This document shows positions 58,518 to 64,000 of a DNA stretch of 64,000 bases, in pieces. The stretch covers positions 124,001 to 188,000 of the forward strand of contig JAVKOQ010000048.1 in assembly GCA_031835245.1 (NCBI GenBank), given 5' to 3'. The notes below the pieces were generated by a model that worked only from the letters and a program-made list of their open reading frames with translations, was not told the origin of the DNA and ran no database searches. The translations under genes were made by a program, and so were the position numbers. Positions within the stretch are counted from its first letter, which is position 1. Each line of letters starts with the position of its first letter. Origin of the DNA: Balamuthia mandrillaris. Taxonomy: Eukaryota > Discosea > Longamoebia > Balamuthiidae.

Positions 58518-59120
58518 ATGGGCAAGAGTATTGTGGTGCTGATGTTGTTTGCTGCTTTTCTGGCAGTCCCCAGTTTCGCCTCCGCCGAGAGCACCACCAT
58601 CAACTTCAACTTTAAGGGTTTGATCCCCGGTGGAAGCTGCGAACCAGAGCCTTGTGTGGGGTGCCAGCAGTGTGAGCAGTGCGGTCAGTGTCCCCAAAGA
58701 CCCACCGAGGACCTTGTTGCCCTCGCTACCAGGCTCGGGCTCAGCACCTTCCTCGCAGGAGCCGAGGCATGCGGTCTTATTGAGCTGTTTACCAACCCCA
58801 ACAGCTCCTACACCCTATTCGCCCCCAGCAACGAGGCGTTTGGTCATCTTCCGGACGGATATCTAGATTTCCTCTTGGGCGAGCCAGAGATCTTCAGCCC
58901 GTTACTCTTGGGGCATGTCGTGCGGGCAGTTCTGCCTACCATATCTTTGGTGAACGGCATGACCATACCCCCCGCTGCAGGGCTACGCTATTTGTCCATT
59001 GACCTGTCGGGTGGAATCATCTCGGTATGGGGGGGCTTTTCAGTCGCCGCTGTGGTCTCAGCTGATGACATTGCTACCAACGGTGTGATCCATGTGATCG
59101 ACACCCTTCTCTACTTTTAA
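58518..59120 (+). CDS. Secreted FAS1 (fasciclin-like) protein
   Basis: Single exon, 200 residues, ATG 58518; an upstream in-frame ATG at 58437 would bury the signal peptide and is rejected. Signal peptide VVLMLFAAFLAVPSFASA. A Cys-rich spacer (CEPEPCVGCQQCEQCGQC) precedes one FAS1 domain: LVALATRLGLSTFLAGAEA, SSYTLFAPSNEAF (H1 box) and ATNGVIHVIDTLL (H2 box). FAS1 domains mediate cell adhesion in many eukaryotes. Stop follows directly after the domain, so there is no anchor visible. Confidence 0.93.
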   Translation: MGKSIVVLMLFAAFLAVPSFASAESTTINFNFKGLIPGGSCEPEPCVGCQQCEQCGQCPQRPTEDLVALATRLGLSTFLAGAEACGLIELFTNPNSSYTLFAPSNEAFGHLPDGYLDFLLGEPEIFSPLLLGHVVRAVLPTISLVNGMTIPPAAGLRYLSIDLSGGIISVWGGFSVAAVVSADDIATNGVIHVIDTLLYF

Positions 59121-59762
59121 TACAAGTCTACATACCGGTTTAAATGTTTAGCCATCTTTTTTTTTGCTGACCTCCTTCTTCCTTCTTCTCTTTCTCACAC
59201 ATCCCATCTTTCACCTCATCGTTTACGATCGTTATTCCCCAGTGTAACGTTGCGACCTCTTACTTTTCCCCAAGAATGTTTGCAGGGCTCTAAAAGAAAA
59301 GACAAGAAGAAACTAGACTGCTGGACACCGCATGACGAGAGAAAAGGGCCATTACGTGTGAAAAGGCAAGCAGGCGTTACTGCCCGTTCGCCACGATTCG
59401 GCGAAGAAGGAGGAAGAAGAAGAAGAAGAAGAAGAAGAAGAAGAAGAAGAAGAAGAAGAAGAAGAAGAAGAAGAAGAACAAGAAGAAGAAGAAGAAGAAG
59501 AAGAAGAAGAAGAAGAAGAAGAAGAAGAAGAAGAAGAACAAGAAGAAGAACAAGAAGAAGAAGAACAAGAAGAAATAAAGTAAAAAATTGGGGAGAAAAA
59601 AAAAAGAAAAGAAAGAAAGAAAAAAAAAAGGATGGAAGAGGAAAGGAGGGCAAGGGCCAGGAGAGGGAAGTACTACTCTGCCCTGGTGCGCGAAATGTTT
59701 CACGCCCAAGCTTCAACGTCATGGCAACAACAGGTTTGTGTCGCTACCTTGTGTGCGTGTAG
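59121..59762. other. Intergenic with GAA repeat
   Basis: 640 bases after the FAS1 gene. It contains a GAA/GAACAA repeat at about 59405-59575 and A-rich runs. Its purine orientation relative to the following plus-strand gene is opposite to the intronic repeats. No exon is recognised, but the first exon of the next gene may be hidden here. Confidence 0.5.
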
Positions 59763-60646
59763 TTCGATTTCTCATCCTTGTCGCCCAGAAGGAGGAGGGG
59801 GATGAAGAAATTGAGGGAGAAGAAACAGTACATCTTGTAGCCTCTACCCCTCCTCCAGTCGTTGAGTCAACCTCACCAAAGCGAAGAGCGGCGGCAAGCC
59901 GAAGACGATTAGATTTTTCTCAGCACGGTGAAGACGAAGCGGAGGAGAAACCGCAGATTGGTGTTGAAAAAGAGAGCACAAAGGACGAAGAGAAGAAGCA
60001 AACAAGGGATAAGGACCAGCTCTCAGCACGGCAGAAAGCGCAGGACAAAGTGAATGAAACTATGGAGGCCATCAGCTCTGAAATAGCCAGAGTAATCTCT
60101 CCTCTCTCTCCTCTCTCTCTCTTCTCTCTCTCTCTCTCACCCGGTACTTCCGTTCTTCTTTGATGTTTCTGTTATATTTCCTCTGTCCTTGCTTTCTTTA
60201 CGGAACCCACTCTGAGCTTGCACCCTAACTTTCACTCTTTCTTCCCGCCATCTTCCTCATGCTCCGCTCGCTCTCACCCCCATTTTCTTTCCCTTTTTTT
60301 TTGTGTGGCTCGGCATCATCCTTGCATCAGAGTCGCGGTCGGATGGAGGGCCTCTTTGCAGATCTGGCAAAGATCCCTTCAAACCCCAATCACTAGGTTG
60401 TAGCAGATCGCTCCGCGCAACCATTGTCTGCCTTGACGAGTTGTGCATGCAGCGCAGCAAAGCGTAAGGGCATCTGAAGCCTTCTCTCCCTCTCCTTTTT
60501 CATGTCATGTCATTTTTGGATTGTTGCTGAGATATCGTTGTATTGGTGTACAACTCTTCAACAGGAAAAAAGACGCGCTACAACTCATTACAAAGAGATA
60601 CCGACGGAATTATACCAGGGAAACGTCTGGAAAATCAGCAAAATGA
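59763..60646 (+). CDS. Unrecognised charged protein, exon structure partial
   Basis: The exon starting at about 59763 (5' end uncertain) encodes a charged segment VAQKEEGDEEIEG ... SPKRRAAASRRRLDF and a helix QDKVNETMEAISSEIAR ending at a GT donor at 60091. An exon ending at 60465 encodes LRATIVCLDELCMQRSK, and a last exon, about 60566-60646, encodes KKDALQLITKRYRR and stops. These last two join in phase. The first exon is missing: the ATG at 59721 would need a 29-base intron. It looks like a small coiled-coil protein with a nuclear-localisation-like basic cluster. No family assigned. Confidence 0.4.
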
Positions 60647-61840
60647 TGGCCCAAACATGGAGTTTTTGCATCTCCTTTTACCACACGCAAGCAAAAACAG
60701 AGCAGCCTGCTTGCTACCTTACAACCCGAGTAGCTCTCTCTTGGGCGTCAACTCTTTCCACCCTCACCAACGCCCAAAAGCTGTTCCCGGTCAAAAAAGG
60801 GGATCTCCCCTTCCTTCCGCCTTACCCATTGCTAGCAACAATGCGCACGAAACTCCTAAAAATTTCTTGTCCTTTCCCAAAGATCACGTCGACCAAAAAA
60901 AGTGTTATGCAAGCAGATAATTACCCGAAATCCGGGCCAATCCGACTATATTTTTTAATTAATTGCCTACTAATAAGGATAATAATTCACCAGCAGTTTT
61001 TACCCAGTTTTCTGCGAGTATTCTACATTCCTTCCACCCCTCACGTCCGCTTGTTTTTTTTTCTCGGGTGGAACTCCGTCTCCTCTTCCCTTTCGTTTTT
61101 TTGTTTGTTTATCAACTCTCCGGAAGTGGTTCGACAGGTCCTTTTCCTTTGCCTGTGTGGATGGATGGAACTCTTTCGTTAACCAACGAGAAAAAAAACA
61201 GGTGCGCGCGTTTTGCCGGAATGTCTTCTTGCCACGCAAACCCCGATGACACTACTCTTTTTTTATTTTTTTGAATGCTCCCTCCACAGCTGCAGGTTTT
61301 GAGGGAGAAATAGAAACACGAGACGAGAAGAGCACACACGCGTGCAAAGTGAGTGGGGAAGAAGCGCGCGCACCCAAAGAAGAAGAAGAAGAAGAAGAGC
61401 AGCTCCGCCCCACGTAAAGAAAGAAAGAAGGAAGGGTCGAAGAACAGCCTCCAACAGGAGGTTAATTTTTTTTTTATTATTTTTTTTTTTGGAAACGAGC
61501 ACGTGACCGCATTCGGGCCAGCCTGACAAAGTCTGTGCTGCGTGAGGCACACGACCACACGCCACCCCCACGCTTGCTTGGTTTAGCTTACTTACTCACT
61601 CGCTGCGCAGAAAAGAAGGTGCGTCCTCCTCTTTGCTTTTCTAAAACCCATTTTTTCTTCATCTCATTTTTTTTTTTGCAAACAAGAAAGAAAAAGAAGA
61701 AAGAAACAAAAAAAGAGGAGAAGGAGAGGTTTGGTGGTGGGTTGGGAAAGGATAAGCTTCTTCTCTTGTTTTTTTTTTCCTTTTGTCTTTGGCCTAGCTC
61801 TTTTGTTTTGTTTTTGTTTTTTGTGTTTTGTGTGTTAAAG
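60647..61840. other. Intergenic, 1.2 kb
   Basis: Low-GC start, then mixed sequence with long T and A runs, a short GAA run near 61380, and T-rich sequence up to the protease ATG. Open frames across it have no recognisable protein. It probably holds the promoter and a long 5' UTR of the Deg-like gene. Confidence 0.45.
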
Positions 61841-64000
61841 ATGGAAGAGGATGGCGCTCGCACGAAGGACTCATTCTCCGAGAATGGAGGAGGAGGAGGA
61901 GGAGGAGGAGGAGGTGGAGAAGGAGTGGCAGAGGAACAAAGAGGAGGAGGAGCTGACGCTGGAGCTGAACGCGTTCGTAACCTCCTCTACCACCACCTCC
62001 GCCACCACCAACAGCCTCATCGACAAAGACTGCACAACCATTACCAGCAGCAACAAAGTCGCTCCGAGGAGGAGAGCACGCACAAAAGAGCCAGTGCTGA
62101 GCTCGAACAAAACAACGAAGAGGAGGAAGAGGAGGCTGAACAGAGGGAAGAGGACAAAAGAGGAGGAGGAGGGACTCGAGATGAAGGAGCGGCAGACCTG
62201 CAGCGGAGAAGAGAGTTTTACCAACAGGCGGAAGCCTTCAAACGAAGAAGACTCAGCTTGCCTGCGACTGGCCTTTCTCTTCACCCCTCTTCCATGGGTG
62301 CGAGCGGTTTTGGAGGAGCACACCCCGCCATGTCAGTCGTGCCTAGGCAGGGACAGCTCGTGTCCACGGGAGGCGGTGGCCCTCCTGTTGGTGGCATGGT
62401 GCCTCCCCCGCTGATGCCGTGGAAGCCTGTCACCAATCCTTCCAAGTTGGTTGGCCCTACTTCACAGACGTGCGTTGTTTCTTTGCATTTTTTTTGTTTT
62501 TTTTTCTCCTTTTTGTCGTCACTTTCTTCTTCTGTTCTTTGTGTTTAGTAATGACTGGCATATATAGTGTGTTGAGAAGATTTCATCTAGACTCGGTTGT
62601 GAAGTTGTTTGTTGTCTCTACAGAGCCAAACTATTCCATGCCAGTACGTCTGTTCTCACGCTCTTGCATTCTCCGATACTTACTCTTTTTTCTTTGTTTT
62701 TAGTGGCAGATGAAGAAGCAGCGACATTCTACATCATCAGGTTTTGTAATAGCTGGAAGAAGGCTGTTGACGAACGCACATGCAGTTGCCTACCAAACTT
62801 CAATAATGATCAGGAGGCATGGCGATGCCAGAAAATATGCAGCACAGGTGGATATTGTTTCCTTGCTCTTTCTTTTTGCGCTCTTTCTTCTTCTTCTCAT
62901 ACAAATTCTCCTACATGCAATGAAGGTGGTGGCAGTAGGGCATGAATGCGATCTTGCTCTCCTTACAGTACAAGAAGATTCTTTCTGGGACGGATTGAAA
63001 CCTTTGCAATTCGGTGGTGTGCCGGTATGGATTTCTATTCTTTTCTGCTCTAGTTTGTTTTTTAACATATTAATGATTCCAATAGCATTTGCAAGAGGCG
63101 GTGACAGTGGTAGGTTATCCTACCGGCGGAGACAACATCTCTGTCACAACGGGAATCGTTTCCAGAGTTGACATGACCACCTACAGTCACTCTGGAATGA
63201 AGCTTTTAGCCATCCAAATCGATGCTGGTACTCTTTCGTTCTTATATTTTTTCTTCCTCCTTTCTCTCTATCTCTTTCCGGCTTTTTAATCTCCTAACAC
63301 TATTCTTAGCCATCAACTCGGGGAACAGTGGAGGACCGGCCTTCAATAAAACTTTAGATTCAGTGGTAGGAGTTGCCTTTGAAACCTTGTTGGATGCTGA
63401 GAACATTGGCTATATCATTCCCACTTTTGTCATCCAACATTTTCTGGGAGACATCGAGAAGAATGACACCTTTTTGGGTTTTTGTGACTATGGCATTACC
63501 GCCCAAACGACTGAGAATCCTCAACTGAAGCAGTACATGCATCTCAACAACGCGAGGGCTGGTATTCTAATCAACAGGGTTGCACCATTGGCTCCCATCG
63601 CCAAAGTTGCTCAGAAAACCGACATCATTCTCAAAGTAGATGACGTTGAGGTCTATATTATTCTGCTTTCGTCTCTTCCTGCTTCTTCATAGTTCAGACA
63701 AAGCTAACAGCAGGTTACACAAAACCAGATTGCTGATGATGGAACAATACCATTCCGCGACGGAGAGCGAATATCTTTTCGGTATATATTGATGAGCAAG
63801 CACAAAGGCGACAACCTGCGATTGACTCTCTGGAGAGATGCCAAAGAGGTCGAGGTGAGCATCCAAATGGAACCCATTCGACACTTGGTGCCCATTCATC
63901 AATACGACGAGATGCCCAGCTATTTTACCGTCGCCGGGCTTGTTTTTGTCCCTCTTTCTCGACCTTACTTACGGTACCCTTGCTTCTGCTCCTCTCTCCT
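61841..64000 (+). CDS. Deg/HtrA-type serine protease, plant DEG9-like, partial
   Basis: Seven exons in phase are visible (61841-62469, 62580-62643, 62704-62847, 62926-63024, 63086-63227, 63310-63650, 63729-63973); the gene continues beyond the window. A Gly/His/Gln-rich and acidic N-terminus of about 200 residues, probably disordered, precedes the trypsin-like domain. The catalytic His is in LTNAHAV, Asp in ECDLALLTV and Ser in [10 protein letters not shown]. The match is to the plant DEG9 group ([30 protein letters not shown]); a PDZ region begins with [10 protein letters not shown]. Such proteases handle damaged or regulatory proteins in nucleus or organelles. No transit peptide is obvious. 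Confidence 0.92.

Noticed and set aside
59721-59733. ATG at 59721 as the first exon of the unrecognised gene
   Set aside because: It would need a 29-base intron, far shorter than any other intron here.
1-64000. CRISPR array or bacterial-type operon
   Set aside because: Repeats are simple microsatellites with no spacers, and genes are intron-bearing and on mixed strands.
1-64000. Transposable element or integrated virus
   Set aside because: I saw no reverse transcriptase, transposase, integrase or capsid-like frame and no long terminal repeats.

Overview
The window is nuclear DNA of a unicellular eukaryote. Nearly every gene is cut by short GT-AG introns (mostly 45-500 bases), genes lie close together on both strands, and families such as RCC1-BTB, Kelch-BTB, Rap-GAP, SH2, GRAM/C2, LASP-type LIM, FAS1, homeobox and F-box/ankyrin are mixed as in Amoebozoa. 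The 'ENGCPW' ankyrin family, moderate GC and very long purine/pyrimidine microsatellites suggest a Balamuthia/Acanthamoeba-like amoeba. That placement is inference and I cannot prove the species. Exon limits below come from reading splice sites and codon phase by eye. Where all exons close in phase I give them.

Layout, left to right. 110-3620 (-) ankyrin/BTB protein of the ABTB1 type; 3957-5474 (-) type I membrane protein; 5953-7159 (-) DUF1295 steroid-reductase-like membrane protein; 7492-8963 (+) NUDT19-type NUDIX hydrolase; 10108-12294 (+) homeobox factor; 12475-15729 (-) DRS1/DDX27 helicase; 16222-16999 (+) acireductone dioxygenase; 17367-19199 (+) Notchless/NLE1; 19280-22047 (-) Kelch-BTB protein with one Kelch blade per exon; 22239-24124 (-) secreted EGF-containing protein; 24394-26785 (-) TBC1D7-like protein; 27056-30821 (-) calcineurin A with a 567-residue N-terminal extension; 31373-33416 (+) saccharopine dehydrogenase with two frame breaks; 33481-38798 (-) a 17-exon SH2-LRR-RapGAP protein; 39095-40111 (-) intronless F-box/ankyrin gene; 40241-41123 (-) F-box/SPRY-like gene broken by an inverted duplication; 41236-45363 (-) C2-GRAM-C2-TM protein; 45753-46948 (-) multi-span membrane protein; 47432-51470 (-) MrfA/Hrq1-type helicase; 51676-56379 (-) RCC1-BTB-BTB protein ending in a Cro/MBF1-like HTH; 56532-56603 (+) initiator tRNA-Met; 57001-57411 (-) LIM protein; 57822-58400 and 58518-59120 (+) two small secreted proteins; about 59763-60646 (+) an unrecognised gene; 61841 to the end (+) a Deg/HtrA protease running off the window.

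There is no operon logic. Several genes are signalling parts (calcineurin, TBC1D7, RapGAP, C2/GRAM), others are ribosome assembly (DRS1, NLE1) or metabolism (ARD, SDH, NUDIX). The most interesting items are multi-domain fusions: SH2-LRR-RapGAP, the giant-headed calcineurin and the RCC1-BTB-BTB-HTH protein. Introns are filled with CT/TTC-type repeats that nearly always put pyrimidines on the transcribed gene's sense strand.
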